DNA of 64,000 bases from Streptomyces sp. NBC_00568 (GCF_026341855.1 NZ_JAPENW010000001.1:1550001-1614000), one strand, 5' to 3'. Positions 1 to 9,898 are shown, counted from the first letter of the stretch. The notes: generated by a model from the letters alone, not told the origin. Numbers and translations: made by a program.

Positions 1-458
1 ACCTTCTTCGCGTCCGCGTACGTGGGCTCGTCGGTGAAGCCCGACCACGACTCCGCGACCTTGCGCTCGCGGAAGTTGTAGTGGGCCAGACCGCGGCGGC
101 CGACGATGTACGTGTCGACCTGCTTGCCCTCCGCCTCGAGGCGCGCCGTGAGCTGCTCGGCGGCCTTGATGGCGTTGGAGTTGAAGGCGCCGGCCAGTCC
201 GCGGTCGCTCGTGAGGAGCAGCACCGCGGCACGGGTCGCCGTCTCCGCCTCCGTCGTCAGCGGGTGCTTGGTGTTCGAGCCGGTGCCGACCGCCGTGACC
301 GCGCGGGTGAGCTCGGTCGCGTACGGCGCGGAGGCCGCCACCTTGCGCTGCGCCTTGACGACGCGCGAGGCGGCGATCATCTCCATCGCCTTGGTGATCT
401 TCTTGGTCGCGGTGACGGATCGGATGCGACGCTTGTAGACCCGGAGCTGGGCTCCCAT
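1..458 (-). CDS. atpG: ATP synthase F1 gamma subunit, 3' end outside window
   Basis: This is the N-terminal ~152 residues of the F1 gamma subunit, the central rotor shaft that couples proton flow through Fo to catalysis in the alpha3beta3 head. The protein starts [12 protein letters not shown] and has the family hallmark [15 protein letters not shown] in the first helix, followed by the region ending near GLAGAFNSN. The ATG is at 458 and the gene runs off the left edge. It lies 21 bp downstream of atpA in the same operon. The beta and epsilon genes (atpD, atpC) are expected just outside the window. Confidence 0.95.
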   Translation of the reverse strand, partial: MGAQLRVYKRRIRSVTATKKITKAMEMIAASRVVKAQRKVAASAPYATELTRAVTAVGTGSNTKHPLTTEAETATRAAVLLLTSDRGLAGAFNSNAIKAAEQLTARLEAEGKQVDTYIVGRRGLAHYNFRERKVAESWSGFTDEPTYADAKK

Positions 459-479
459 GAGTCAGGTCCCTTCCTTACG

Positions 480-2069
480 TCACTTGGCAGCGGCCGGAGC
501 GTCCTCGCCGAGAAGCTTCCCGTCCGAGGTCTCGAACTGCTTCTTGAAGTCGACGATGGCGTCCGCGATGGCGGTGAGCGTGTCGTCCGACATCTTGCCG
601 CCCTCCTTGATGGAGGTCATGAGGCCCTGCTCCTTGCGGTGCAGGTACTCCAGGAGCTCCTTCTCGAAGCGGCGGATGTCGGCGACCGGTACGTCGTCCA
701 TCTTGCCGGTGGTGCCGGCCCAGACGGAGACGACCTGGTCCTCGGTCGGCATCGGCTGGTACTGAGCCTGCTTGAGCAGCTCGACCAGACGCTGACCGCG
801 CTCCAGCTGCGACTTCGACGCGGCGTCCAGGTCGGAACCGAAGGCGGCGAACGCCTCCAGCTCACGGTACTGGGCCAGGTCGAGGCGAAGACGGCCGGAG
901 ACCTGCTTCATCGCCTTGTGCTGGGCGGAGCCACCGACACGGGAGACCGAGATACCGACGTTCAGGGCCGGACGCTGACCGGCGTTGAACAGGTCGGACT
1001 CCAGGAAGCACTGGCCGTCGGTGATGGAGATGACGTTGGTCGGGATGAACGCCGACACGTCGTTCGCCTTGGTCTCGACGATCGGCAGACCCGTCATCGA
1101 ACCGGCGCCCAGGTCGTCGGAGAGCTTCGCGCAGCGCTCCAGCAGACGGGAGTGCAGGTAGAAGACGTCACCGGGGTAGGCCTCGCGCCCCGGCGGACGG
1201 CGGAGCAGCAGGGACACGGCGCGGTAGGCGTCGGCCTGCTTCGAGAGGTCGTCGAAGATGATGAGGACGTGCTTGCCCTCGTACATCCACTGCTGACCGA
1301 TGGCCGAACCGGTGTACGGCGCCAGGTACTTGAAGCCGGCCGGGTCGGACGCCGGGGCGGCGACGATGGTCGTGTACTCGAGCGCGCCGGCCTCTTCGAG
1401 GGCGCCACGCACGGAGGCGATGGTCGAGCCCTTCTGACCGATGGCGACGTAGATGCAGCGGACCTGCTTCTTGGTGTCGCCCGAGCGCCAGTTGTCGCGC
1501 TGGTTGATGATCGTGTCGACGGCCAGCGCGGTCTTGCCGGTCTGACGGTCACCGATGACCAGCTGACGCTGGCCACGGCCGATCGGGGTCATCGCGTCGA
1601 CGGCCTTGTAGCCGGTCTCCATCGGCTCGTGCACCGACTTGCGGACCATGACGCCCGGGGCCTGCAGCTCGAGGGCGCGGCGGCCGGACGTCTCGATCTC
1701 GCCGAGGCCGTCGATCGGGTTGCCGAGCGGGTCGACGACGCGGCCGAGGTAGCCCTCACCCACGGCGACGGACAGCACCTCACCGGTGCGCTGCACCGGC
1801 TGGCCCTCTTCAATACCGCTGAACTCGCCGAGGACGACCGCACCGATCTCGCGCTCTTCCAGGTTCAGCGCGAGGCCGAGGGTGCCGTCCTCGAACTTCA
1901 GCAGCTCGTTGGCCATGGCCGAGGGCAGACCCTCGATCTTGGCGATACCGTCGCCGGCGACGGTGACCGTACCGACCTCCTCGCGCGAGGCCGCGTCCGG
2001 CTGGTACGACTGGACAAAGTTCTCCAGCGCGTCCCGGATCTCCTCCGGCCGGATCGTGAGCTCCGCCAT
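480..2069 (-). CDS. atpA: ATP synthase F1 alpha subunit
   Basis: This encodes a 529-aa F1 alpha subunit, the non-catalytic nucleotide-binding partner of beta in ATP synthase. The Walker A motif GDRQTGKT is at about residues 173-180, and the segment [10 protein letters not shown] near residue 375 carries the conserved arginine that reaches the catalytic site. The chosen ATG gives [11 protein letters not shown], the usual actinobacterial start. The frame stays open a little further upstream but has no better start. A lysine/alanine C-terminal tail (GEDAPAAAK) is normal for streptomycetes. It sits between atpH and atpG in the atp operon. Confidence 0.97.
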   Translation of the reverse strand: MAELTIRPEEIRDALENFVQSYQPDAASREEVGTVTVAGDGIAKIEGLPSAMANELLKFEDGTLGLALNLEEREIGAVVLGEFSGIEEGQPVQRTGEVLSVAVGEGYLGRVVDPLGNPIDGLGEIETSGRRALELQAPGVMVRKSVHEPMETGYKAVDAMTPIGRGQRQLVIGDRQTGKTALAVDTIINQRDNWRSGDTKKQVRCIYVAIGQKGSTIASVRGALEEAGALEYTTIVAAPASDPAGFKYLAPYTGSAIGQQWMYEGKHVLIIFDDLSKQADAYRAVSLLLRRPPGREAYPGDVFYLHSRLLERCAKLSDDLGAGSMTGLPIVETKANDVSAFIPTNVISITDGQCFLESDLFNAGQRPALNVGISVSRVGGSAQHKAMKQVSGRLRLDLAQYRELEAFAAFGSDLDAASKSQLERGQRLVELLKQAQYQPMPTEDQVVSVWAGTTGKMDDVPVADIRRFEKELLEYLHRKEQGLMTSIKEGGKMSDDTLTAIADAIVDFKKQFETSDGKLLGEDAPAAAK

Positions 2070-2110
2070 CTGGGTTCCCTGCTCTCCTTGTTGGGCCCGA
2101 AGTTTCACTT

Positions 2111-2131
2111 GGGGGGATGGGGACTCCCCCC
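2111..2131 (-). other. short G/C hairpin between atpH and atpA
   Basis: Six G and six C with an A-T closing pair (2111-2117 with 2125-2131) form a 7-bp hairpin with a 7-nt loop. It lies in the 126-bp gap between atpH and atpA, the longest gap on the F1 side of the operon. No T-run follows, so it is not an obvious terminator. An mRNA-processing or stability role is only a guess. Confidence 0.35.
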
Positions 2132-2195
2132 TATGAGAGGTGAATCCTCTGCACGGCCCAACATGGGCCGTAATTGCGTACTGCTTATGGGATTA

Positions 2196-3017
2196 CTAGC
2201 TCGCCATGCGGCGGGCGGCGTCCTCGAGACGGTCCGCGAGGGAACCGTTGATGACCTCGTCGCCGACCTGCACCCGGATCCCGCCGAGGACATCGGGGTC
2301 CACGTCGAGGTTGAGGTGCATCGGGCGGCCGTAGAGCTTCGCCAGAGCGGCGCCGAGGCGCTGCTTCTGGCCGTCACTCAGCGGCACCGCCGAGGTGACC
2401 ACGGCGACCATGCGGTTGCGGCGCTCGGCGGCGAGCCTGGACAGGGACTCGAGTCCCGCTTCCAGGCTACGTCCGCGAGGCGCGGTCACAAGGCGCGTCA
2501 CCAGACGCTCGGTCGTCACGTCGGCCCGGCCGCCGAGCAGGCTGCGCAGCAGCTCGCTCTTGGCCGCCGTGGAGGCGGCCCGGTCGGTCAGCGCGGCGCG
2601 CAGCTCGGTGCTCGAGGCGACGATCCGGCCGAAGCGGAACAGCTCGTCCTCGACGTTGTCGAGCGCGCCCGTCCGCTGCGCCGCCGTGAGGTCGGCGGTG
2701 GCGGTCAGCTCCTCGAGGGCGTCCACCAGGTCGCGGGGCTGCGACCAGCGGGAACGCACCATGCCGGACACCAGGTCGGCGGTGGTGCCGCCCACCTGGG
2801 CGCCGATCAGACGCTGCACCAGTTCGGCCTTGGCCTCGCCGGGCTGCGCCGGGTCGGTGAGGACCCGACGCAGCGACACCTCGCGGTGGAACAGCGCGGT
2901 GACCGCGGCCAGCTCGTCGGCGAGCTGCGCCGCGTCCACGGACGTCGAGTCCGTCAGCGCGTCGAGACGCTCACGTGCGGCTGCGGTTGCCTCGCGGCTC
3001 GCTCCGTGCGCTGTCAT
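2196..3017 (-). CDS. atpH: ATP synthase F1 delta subunit
   Basis: This encodes the 273-aa delta subunit, which joins the top of F1 to the b-subunit stalk. The C-terminal section, with LNLDVDPDVLGGIRVQVG followed by DRLEDAARRM, matches the OSCP/delta family. At 273 residues it is longer than the ~180-aa E. coli protein, as is usual in Actinobacteria. The ATG overlaps the end of atpF by four bases (ATGA), indicating translational coupling. Confidence 0.95.
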   Translation of the reverse strand: MTAHGASREATAAARERLDALTDSTSVDAAQLADELAAVTALFHREVSLRRVLTDPAQPGEAKAELVQRLIGAQVGGTTADLVSGMVRSRWSQPRDLVDALEELTATADLTAAQRTGALDNVEDELFRFGRIVASSTELRAALTDRAASTAAKSELLRSLLGGRADVTTERLVTRLVTAPRGRSLEAGLESLSRLAAERRNRMVAVVTSAVPLSDGQKQRLGAALAKLYGRPMHLNLDVDPDVLGGIRVQVGDEVINGSLADRLEDAARRMAS

Positions 3018-3559
3018 CGAGCCGCCTCGGCCTTCTCCTCAAGCTCGGAGAGGAAACGGTCGATGACACGGCTCTGCCGGGCGTGGTCCTCGAGGGACTC
3101 GCCGACGAGCTTGCCGGCCAGGTCGGTGGCCAGGTGGCCGACGTCCTGACGCAGCGCCTGAGCGGCGGCCTTGCGGTCGGCCTCGATCTGCGTGTGACCG
3201 GCGGCGACGATCTCCTCGCGCTGCCGCTGGCCTTCCGCGCGCATCTCGGCGATGAGCGTGGCGCCCTGCTCCGTGGCTTCCTGGCGCAGGCGCGCGGCCT
3301 CGTGACGGGCCTCGGCGAGCTGAGCCTTGTACTGCTCGAGAACGCTCTGGGCCTCGGTCTGCGCGGCCTCGGCCTTTTCGATACCGCCCTCGATGGCCTC
3401 GCGACGCTGTTCCAGAACCTTGTTGATGTTCGGGAGAAGCTTCCAGGCCAGGAAACCGAAGACGATGACGAAGGCGATCAGGCCGATGACAAGCTCGGGG
3501 ATCGGCGGGACGAGGGGGTTTTCGGCTTCCTCGGCCGCCAGAATGAGCAGCTGGCTCAT
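3014..3559 (-). CDS. atpF: ATP synthase Fo b subunit
   Basis: This encodes a 181-aa b subunit with one N-terminal membrane helix (about residues 20-42, LVIGLIAFVIVFGFLAWKLL) and then a long charged Ala/Glu/Arg-rich helical domain. That domain forms the peripheral stalk between Fo and F1. It overlaps atpH by four bases and lies 41 bp downstream of atpE. Length and layout are typical. Confidence 0.95.
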   Translation of the reverse strand: MSQLLILAAEEAENPLVPPIPELVIGLIAFVIVFGFLAWKLLPNINKVLEQRREAIEGGIEKAEAAQTEAQSVLEQYKAQLAEARHEAARLRQEATEQGATLIAEMRAEGQRQREEIVAAGHTQIEADRKAAAQALRQDVGHLATDLAGKLVGESLEDHARQSRVIDRFLSELEEKAEAAR

Positions 3560-3600
3560 ATCAGTGCCTTTCGTCTAGTGGGCTGTCGTGGATCCGAAGA

Positions 3601-3849
<249 letters not shown>

Positions 3850-3905
3850 TTACGGACCGGTGGGGGTTGGCCACCGGACGACTGCGGGGTCGAGAGGACG
3901 GGCGC

Positions 3906-4727
3906 TCAGTGGTGCTCGGCCAGCGCGCCCTGGATGAAGGTGCAGGTCAGCAGCACGAACACGTACGCCTGCAGAGCCTGGATGAACAGCTCGAAGGCCG
4001 TCATGACGATAACCATGACGAACGAGACGCCCGCATAGGCGATCCCGAAGCCGTTGAGCAGGTACCAGGAAGCGATCGTGAACAGCAGCAGCAGGGTGTG
4101 ACCCGCGAACATGTTCGCGAACAGTCGCACCGCGTGCGTGAACGGCCGGACGATCAGGTTCGAGAGGAGTTCGATGAACATGGCCAGCGGGAGAACCGGG
4201 CCCAGCGACTTGTCGTAGCCGCTGAAGTTCTTGAACGCTCCGACGAATCCGTGGCGCTTGAACGTCAGGGACACCCAGACGATGTAGACGATTCCGGCGA
4301 GTACCGCGGGGTAGGCGATGATCGCCGTGACCGGGAACTGAGCGACCGGGATGATCGACCACAGGTTCATCATCCAGATGAAGAAGAACAGCGAGACGAC
4401 CAGGGGTACGTACTTCTCGCCTTCCTTCTTGCCGATCGTCTCGTAGACGACACCGCGGCGGATGAAGTCGTAGCCGGCCTCGGCGACCATCTGCAGCTTG
4501 CCCGGGACGACCTTCGGCTTACGGAAGGCGGCCCAGAAGAAGCCGACGACGACAAGCGAGCCGAGCAGCGCCAGGAGCATCGTCTTGTTGAAGTACAGGT
4601 TGCTGTCCGCGTCGCCCCAGAGGGGCTCGAACAGGAACGAGTGCAGGCCGGGAGCCGGGAAGCCACAGCCGTCGAAGATGTGGCAGTCGGTCTCGAAGGC
4701 GAGCACCTGCGTCGGGTCAGCACTCAC
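3906..4727 (-). CDS. atpB: ATP synthase Fo a subunit
   Basis: This encodes the ~273-aa a subunit, the membrane half-channel protein that passes protons to the c ring. The essential arginine lies in the hydrophobic stretch NLIVRPFTHAVRLFANM. The GTG at 4727 was chosen because an AAGGAG Shine-Dalgarno sequence precedes it at good spacing and it gives SADPTQVLAFETDCHIF. The frame is open about 20 codons further upstream, but that part looks non-coding. It is followed by atpE after 74 bp. Confidence 0.93.
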   Translation of the reverse strand: MSADPTQVLAFETDCHIFDGCGFPAPGLHSFLFEPLWGDADSNLYFNKTMLLALLGSLVVVGFFWAAFRKPKVVPGKLQMVAEAGYDFIRRGVVYETIGKKEGEKYVPLVVSLFFFIWMMNLWSIIPVAQFPVTAIIAYPAVLAGIVYIVWVSLTFKRHGFVGAFKNFSGYDKSLGPVLPLAMFIELLSNLIVRPFTHAVRLFANMFAGHTLLLLFTIASWYLLNGFGIAYAGVSFVMVIVMTAFELFIQALQAYVFVLLTCTFIQGALAEHH

Positions 4728-4952
4728 CGCGGGCTCCTTCAGCGTGGCGCATAGGTACGGCAACCTCGTTGTGTCGGCGCGGCGCACGGCCGCGGTTCGG
4801 CACTGGACTGGTGTTACGGATGTGGGGGCGGCTGTGGGGCATCAAGCCTCGCGATTGAGCAGGCGTCAGCTCAGATGCCCGCGCCCGCGATGCCGCAGTT
4901 GGCACCGGACGATAGCAGGATCTCTTCGGCCCACTTATCCCGGCCCTACCCC

Positions 4953-5390
4953 TCACGACGAGTGGCCCTTCTTTTCGGGCTTGTCGCCCTTCGAGGAGTC
5001 CGGTTCGACGTAAAGAATCCTGGCCTTCATCTGGGCACGCGCCTGTGCGCCGATCCACACGAGTGTGGTGGCGACCAGGGTGAGCGCGAAGGCCTTGGGG
5101 TTGAACAGCGATGTGTTCTTGAACGCGGCGACAAAGATGAACAGCAGAAGAATCTGTGCCGTGTAGAGCAAGAGGCCCATCGCCTGGAACAGGTGCGGAA
5201 GCGATTTGGCAGTGCGCTGCAGAACGTAGAGCCCGAGCCCCATGAAGAGGAGCACGACCAGCGTCGCGACGACCGCCCCGATCGCTCCCTTGCCGCCGGC
5301 GACCACACCACTGACGACGGCTGCAATCGCGCCGACGGCAGCTGTGGGCACAGCGGCCTGAAGGAGAATCCGGGCGTCATTGGACGGCAT
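4953..5390 (-). CDS. atpI: AtpI-like membrane protein heading the ATP synthase operon
   Basis: This encodes a 145-aa protein with four predicted membrane helices (around residues 10-30, 37-57, 68-90 and 97-118) and a lysine-rich C-tail (PEKKGHSS). Its position as first gene of the atp operon fits AtpI, a poorly conserved accessory protein proposed to help c-ring assembly. Sequence similarity to AtpI is not visible by eye, so position is the main evidence. There is a 225-bp gap before atpB. Confidence 0.8.
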   Translation of the reverse strand: MPSNDARILLQAAVPTAAVGAIAAVVSGVVAGGKGAIGAVVATLVVLLFMGLGLYVLQRTAKSLPHLFQAMGLLLYTAQILLLFIFVAAFKNTSLFNPKAFALTLVATTLVWIGAQARAQMKARILYVEPDSSKGDKPEKKGHSS

Positions 5391-5683
5391 GGCGGCAACT
5401 CCGCTTGCTAAGGGGGGCGTGTCGTCATGGACGAGCGTAGACCCGGGCCGAGAGAGAACCTCACGCCAAGGGACCGTCGTACTGGGGTCCTTCGGCTCTG
5501 CCCTGGGTTCTCGTGAACCGTATCACAAACTATTTGATGAGGTCTTTACCTGGTGGTGTGCCAACTGTCACACATGAGAGTGACGGCGCGCGTCTGTGCA
5601 TCCCGAGAACCAACTTGTCTGGTATTGGGATGCTTTGCTACCCCACGGTTTGGTCACGCGTTAGTCAGATTCTTACCTTCGCG
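5391..5683 (-). promoter_or_regulatory. gap expected to hold the atp operon promoter
   Basis: This 293-bp gap lies between the upstream wecA-like gene and atpI, both on the minus strand. It is visibly richer in A/T than its surroundings between 5515 and 5680. It includes a GTGTG...CACAC inverted repeat near 5558-5575. I cannot assign -35 and -10 boxes with confidence. It is the natural place for the main ATP synthase promoter. Confidence 0.4.
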
Positions 5684-7057
5684 TCAGCGCGAGGACTCGG
5701 CCTCACGCCGGTCCAGGAGTCGCGAACGGGTACCAATCGCCGTCGCTCCGTTGACTCCTGCGACTCCTGCGACTCCGGCGGCCACCGGAGCACTGTGCTC
5801 ACGCGCCTCGTCCGGCCCGTCGGCCCCCGCCGCCTCGTGGGTGACGGACGCCCCCGCCACGGCCGCCGCGGCGGCCCTGCGGCGGCGGTAGCGCGGCGGC
5901 ACGAGGTGCTCGGCCCAGCGCGGGGCGCGCGGCGTGAAGCGCGGCAGCAGGAGCAGCACGAGACCGACCGCGCTGAGCGCCGCGATGACGAGCACGCTCC
6001 ACATGGCCCCGGAGTTGACCGAGTACGCGAGGGCGCCGAAGGAGATCAGCGCCGACCAGAAGTACATGATCAGGACGGCACGGCTGTGCGAGTGGCCGAC
6101 CTCCAGGAGGCGGTGGTGCAGATGCCCGCGGTCGGCGGCGAACGGTGACTGACCGCGCCAGGTGCGCCGCACGATGGCGAGCACCAGGTCGGCGGCCGGG
6201 ATCGCGATGATCGTCAGAGGCAGCAGCAGCGGGATGAACACCGGCACTGTCTGGTGCACGGTGTTGCGCTCGGAACCGGAGAACAGGTTCATCACGTCGG
6301 GGTCGATCTGCCCGGTGATGGAGATCGCGCCGGCGGCCAGCACCAGCCCGATGAGCATCGACCCGGAGTCGCCCATGAAGATCCGCGCGGGGTGCATGTT
6401 GTGCGGCAGGAAGCCCAGGCACATGCCCATCAGGATCGCCGCGAACAGCGTCGCCGGGGCCGCCGCCTCGATGCCGTACGAGTACCAGATCCGGTAGGCG
6501 TACAGGAAGAACGCGGCGGACGCGATGCACACCATGCCGGCGGCCAGTCCGTCGAGACCGTCCACGAAGTTGACCGCGTTGATGGTGATGACGACGAGCG
6601 CCACCGTCAGCAGCGTGCCCTGCCACTGGGTCAGCGCGACCAGGCCGACACCCGGGATCGGCAGCCACAGGATCGTCAGACCCTGGACGACCATCACGCC
6701 CGCGGCGATCATCTGGCCGCCCAGCTTGATCAGGGCGTCGATCTCGAACTTGTCGTCCAGCACGCCGATCAGCCAGATCAGGGCGGCTCCGGAGAGCAGG
6801 GCGCGCGGTTCGTTGGAGTTCGAGAAGACCGCGTTGAGGTTCGTCAGGTGATCGGCGACCAGCAGGCCGGCGCACAGTCCGAAGAACATCGCGATGCCGC
6901 CGAGCCTCGGCGTGGGTTCACGGTGCACGTCGCGCGCCCGGATTTCCGGCATGGCTCCGGCCACGATCGCGAATTTACGTACCGGCCCTGTCAGCAGATA
7001 CGTCACCGCGGCCGTGATGCAGAGCGTCAGCAGGTATTCACGCACGGGCTTCCCCAC
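5684..7057 (-). CDS. decaprenyl-phosphate N-acetylglucosamine-1-phosphate transferase-like protein
   Basis: This 457-aa integral membrane protein belongs to the MraY/WecA/TagO family, which moves a sugar-1-phosphate from UDP-sugar onto undecaprenyl or decaprenyl phosphate to start a wall polymer. Visible motifs are DDKFEID (Asp pair about 101-102), NFVDGLDG (163-170) and a later FMGDSGS. About eleven hydrophobic helices are present, then a basic Arg/Ala-rich cytoplasmic tail from about residue 390 that is longer than usual. It sits just upstream of atpI, as in other Streptomyces. Teichoic acid or arabinogalactan-type linkage synthesis is likely; the exact polymer cannot be told. Confidence 0.9.
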   Translation of the reverse strand: MGKPVREYLLTLCITAAVTYLLTGPVRKFAIVAGAMPEIRARDVHREPTPRLGGIAMFFGLCAGLLVADHLTNLNAVFSNSNEPRALLSGAALIWLIGVLDDKFEIDALIKLGGQMIAAGVMVVQGLTILWLPIPGVGLVALTQWQGTLLTVALVVITINAVNFVDGLDGLAAGMVCIASAAFFLYAYRIWYSYGIEAAAPATLFAAILMGMCLGFLPHNMHPARIFMGDSGSMLIGLVLAAGAISITGQIDPDVMNLFSGSERNTVHQTVPVFIPLLLPLTIIAIPAADLVLAIVRRTWRGQSPFAADRGHLHHRLLEVGHSHSRAVLIMYFWSALISFGALAYSVNSGAMWSVLVIAALSAVGLVLLLLPRFTPRAPRWAEHLVPPRYRRRRAAAAAVAGASVTHEAAGADGPDEAREHSAPVAAGVAGVAGVNGATAIGTRSRLLDRREAESSR

Positions 7058-7174
7058 AGGTCTCGCTGGCCATCACAGCCCCACACCCTAGCGATGCACG
7101 CATACGGTTGAGGACTTCCGGGTAGCGACGATGGTTGCACGAGTGGCTGTGCAGCCCGGTACGCGTACCCCCGA

Positions 7175-8413
7175 TCAGTCCGGATAAGGCGGAAATCTTC
7201 CCGTCAGCTCCCGCACTTCCTCACGCGCGGTCCTGCCGTCGATCTCCTCCCGCAGCACCCCCGCGAACAGTGCGGCGACCCGTGCCATCTGTGCCTCGCC
7301 CATCCCCTGCGTGGTCAGCGCCGCGGTGCCGAGCCGCAGACCGCGGGCGTCACCGTGAGGCAGCGCACAGGTGTCGAGGACCATACCGGCGGCGGCGAGC
7401 CGGCCACGCGCGGTGCGCCCGTCGACACCGAGCGGCGCCGGATCCGCGGCGAGCAGATGGGTGTCGGTGCCGCCCGTGGTGATCACGAGTCCCTCCGCGG
7501 CCAGCCCCTCGGCCAGCACCCGCGCGTTCGCGACCACCTGATGGGCGTACTCCGTGAACGCCGGGGTTGCCGCCTCGCCGAACGCGACGGCCTTGGCCGC
7601 GATGGTGTGCATCTGCGCGCCGCCCTGGGTGAACGGGAAGACGGCCCGGTCCACGCGCTCGGCCAGCTCGCCGCCGCACAGGACCATGCCGCCGCGCGGT
7701 CCGCGGAGCACCTTGTGGGTCGTCGCGCACACGACATCGGCGTACGGCACCGGATTGGGCGCCGCTCCCCCCGCGACGAGCCCGATGGGGTGGGCGGCGT
7801 CCGCGATGAGATACGCGCCGACCTCGTCGGCGATCTCCCGGAAGAGCGCGTAGTCGATGTGCCGGGGGTAGGAGATCGATCCGCAGACGATGGCCTTGGG
7901 GCGACGGGCGCGGGCCAGGGTGCGCACCTGCTCGTAGTCGATGAGCCCGGAGTCGGCCTCGACCCCGTAGCCGACGAAGTCGAACCAGCGGCCGGAGAAG
8001 TTCGCGGGCGACCCGTGGGTCAGATGACCGCCGAAGGGCAACCCCATCGCCAGCACGGTGTCACCGGGGCGCAGCAGGGCGGCGTACGCGGCGAGGACAG
8101 CCGAACTCCCCGAGTGGGACTGGACGTTGGCGTGATCGGCGCCGAAGAGGGCTTTGGCGCGGTCGATGGCGATCCGCTCGGCGACGTCGACGATCTCGCA
8201 GCCGCCGTGGTGGCGGGCGCCGGGATATCCCTCGGCGTACTTGTTCGCCAGCGGCGAGCCGAGCGCTGCCAGCACGGCGGGCGAGGTGAAGTTCTCGGCC
8301 GCGATCAACTGCAGCGTGGTCGACTGCCGGTCCAGCTCACCGAGCAGGATCTCGGCGAGCTCGGGGTCCTGACGGCTCAGGACATCCGCTTCGAGCGTGG
8401 TTGCGACCGGCAT
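7175..8413 (-). CDS. glyA: serine hydroxymethyltransferase-like PLP enzyme (divergent paralog)
   Basis: This 412-aa protein has the SHMT fold. SHMT interconverts serine and glycine with tetrahydrofolate. Signatures include YAEGYPG (59-65), the PLP lysine Lys234 in CATTHKVLRGPRGG, and DAAHPIGLVAGG. Differences from classical GlyA are visible: the usual RYYGG is RHHGG (68-72), and the DMAHIAGL segment reads DAAHPIGL. These suggest a second, divergent SHMT whose substrate may differ. It lies between the wecA-like gene and the phosphatase-like gene. Confidence 0.85.
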   Translation of the reverse strand: MPVATTLEADVLSRQDPELAEILLGELDRQSTTLQLIAAENFTSPAVLAALGSPLANKYAEGYPGARHHGGCEIVDVAERIAIDRAKALFGADHANVQSHSGSSAVLAAYAALLRPGDTVLAMGLPFGGHLTHGSPANFSGRWFDFVGYGVEADSGLIDYEQVRTLARARRPKAIVCGSISYPRHIDYALFREIADEVGAYLIADAAHPIGLVAGGAAPNPVPYADVVCATTHKVLRGPRGGMVLCGGELAERVDRAVFPFTQGGAQMHTIAAKAVAFGEAATPAFTEYAHQVVANARVLAEGLAAEGLVITTGGTDTHLLAADPAPLGVDGRTARGRLAAAGMVLDTCALPHGDARGLRLGTAALTTQGMGEAQMARVAALFAGVLREEIDGRTAREEVRELTGRFPPYPD

Positions 8414-8484
8414 GGTGGACTCCGGGCCTCGGCGGGGGGACGCTTACGTCCAATGTAGAACCGGGACCGGTGGGACGCCCGGTG

Positions 8485-9153
8485 TTACGCCCGAGCGGGT
8501 ACCCCTGTCAGAGCGGTGACGACCGGATCGAGTGCCTCGTTGATCTCGTCCCCGATGGACCGGAAGAACGGCAGCGGCGCCCCGTAGGGGTCGTAGACCT
8601 CGTCGGCCTCCGCGGTCGGGGCCAGCAGCCAGCCGCGCAGAGCCGCGGCGGCCCGCACCAGGGCGACGGCGCGTTCGACCACGCCGTCCTGGAGGGGCGG
8701 CAGGGTCGCCGTGTCTATGGCGCGGACCAGGCGGGTGAACTCCTTCAGGGTGAAGGTGCGCAGGCCCGCCGAGTGGCCCATGGAGATGACCTGGGCGCGG
8801 TGGTCGCGGGTGGCCGTCAGGACCAGGTCGGCGCGGATGACGTGGTCGTCGAGCAGCTCGCGGCCGACGAAGCCGGAGGGGTCCGCGCCGAAGTCGGCGA
8901 GGACGGTCTCGGCGTTGGCCTCCATGGGCGCGCCCTCATGGCCCCAGGTGCCGGCGCTCTCCACGATGAGGCCGCCCCACAGGGGGTCGCCGAGCCGGTC
9001 CGCCAGGGCATGCCGGGTCAGCCGCTCGGTGATCGGCGAGCGGCACACATTGCCGGTGCTGACGTGGAGGATGCGGAAGGACCCCCTGGGGGACCCACCG
9101 GTCCCCGTGATCCCCGTGCCTATCCATCCACGCCCCGCGTCAGGGGCTGTCAA
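8485..9153 (-). CDS. low-molecular-weight tyrosine phosphatase-fold protein lacking the catalytic Cys
   Basis: This protein of about 222 aa has the LMW-PTP/arsenate reductase fold. The P-loop reads HVSTGNVCRSP, whereas active enzymes have Cys where Ser stands here (C-x5-R). The arginine and the second Cys are kept, and a DPYGAPL segment occupies the general-acid loop region. The Cys to Ser change predicts loss of phosphatase chemistry, perhaps leaving phospho-ligand binding. The TTG at 9153 was chosen because it overlaps the stop of sua5 (TTGA), implying coupling. A longer upstream extension only shadows sua5. Confidence 0.8.
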   Translation of the reverse strand: MTAPDAGRGWIGTGITGTGGSPRGSFRILHVSTGNVCRSPITERLTRHALADRLGDPLWGGLIVESAGTWGHEGAPMEANAETVLADFGADPSGFVGRELLDDHVIRADLVLTATRDHRAQVISMGHSAGLRTFTLKEFTRLVRAIDTATLPPLQDGVVERAVALVRAAAALRGWLLAPTAEADEVYDPYGAPLPFFRSIGDEINEALDPVVTALTGVPARA

Positions 9154-9797
9154 TTCGCCACCTCGAGGTCGGGTACGACCTTCCGGAGCTCCTCCGCCGA
9201 CAGTGCGCCCGCGCGCAGCAGCACGGGCACCTTGCCGGTCACGTCGACGATGGAGGAGGGCACGTTGCCCGGGGTCGGACCGCCGTCCAGGTAGACCGAG
9301 ACGGAGTCGCCGAGCATGTCCTGCGCGGCGTCGCAGTCCTCCGGCGCGGGGTGGCCCGTGAGGTTGGCGGAGGAGACGGCCATCGGGCCGACCTCCGTGA
9401 GCAGCTCGATGGCGACGGGGTGCAGCGGCATCCGGATCGCCACCGTGCCGCGGGTGTCCCCGAGGTCCCACTGGAGGGACGGCTGGTGCTTGGCGACGAG
9501 CGTCAGGGCGCCCGGCCAGAACGCGTCGACGAGCTCCCAGGCCATCTCGGAGAAGTCCGTGACGAGGCCGTGCAGGGTGTTCGGGGAGCCGATGAGGACA
9601 GGGGTGGGCATGTTGCGGCCCCGGCCCTTGGCGTCCAGCAGGTCGGCGACGGCCTCGGAGGTGAAGGCGTCGGCACCGATGCCGTAGACGGTGTCCGTCG
9701 GGAGGACCACCAGTTCGCCACGGCGGACGGCGGACGCTGCCTCACGCAGACCTGTGGTGCGGTCGGTCGCGTCGTTGGTGTCGTATCGCCGTGCCAT
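9150..9797 (-). CDS. L-threonylcarbamoyladenylate synthase (Sua5/YciO/YrdC family)
   Basis: This 215-aa protein makes threonylcarbamoyl-AMP from threonine, bicarbonate and ATP for the t6A37 modification of ANN-reading tRNAs. The YrdC signatures PTDTVYGIGADAF (near 33-45), KGRGRNMPTPVLIG and SSANLTG are clear. It is of short YrdC/TsaC length without the extra C-terminal Sua5 domain. It follows prmC and overlaps the phosphatase-like gene, forming a translation-related cluster with prfA and rpmE. Confidence 0.93.
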   Translation of the reverse strand: MARRYDTNDATDRTTGLREAASAVRRGELVVLPTDTVYGIGADAFTSEAVADLLDAKGRGRNMPTPVLIGSPNTLHGLVTDFSEMAWELVDAFWPGALTLVAKHQPSLQWDLGDTRGTVAIRMPLHPVAIELLTEVGPMAVSSANLTGHPAPEDCDAAQDMLGDSVSVYLDGGPTPGNVPSSIVDVTGKVPVLLRAGALSAEELRKVVPDLEVAN

Positions 9798-9898
9798 TTA
9801 GCGGGCCTCCTCATACACGTACTGCTGGCTGGGGGTGCGGGGAAACGCGATGCGCGCGCACACGACGGCGCGGTGCGCCGGGACACCCTGGGCGGTGC

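Noticed and set aside
81..3149. A very long plus-strand open frame across the atp operon
   Set aside because: It is antisense to atpA, atpH and atpF, which have clear motifs. Its Arg/Gly/Leu-rich composition is typical of the mirror frame in high-GC coding DNA.
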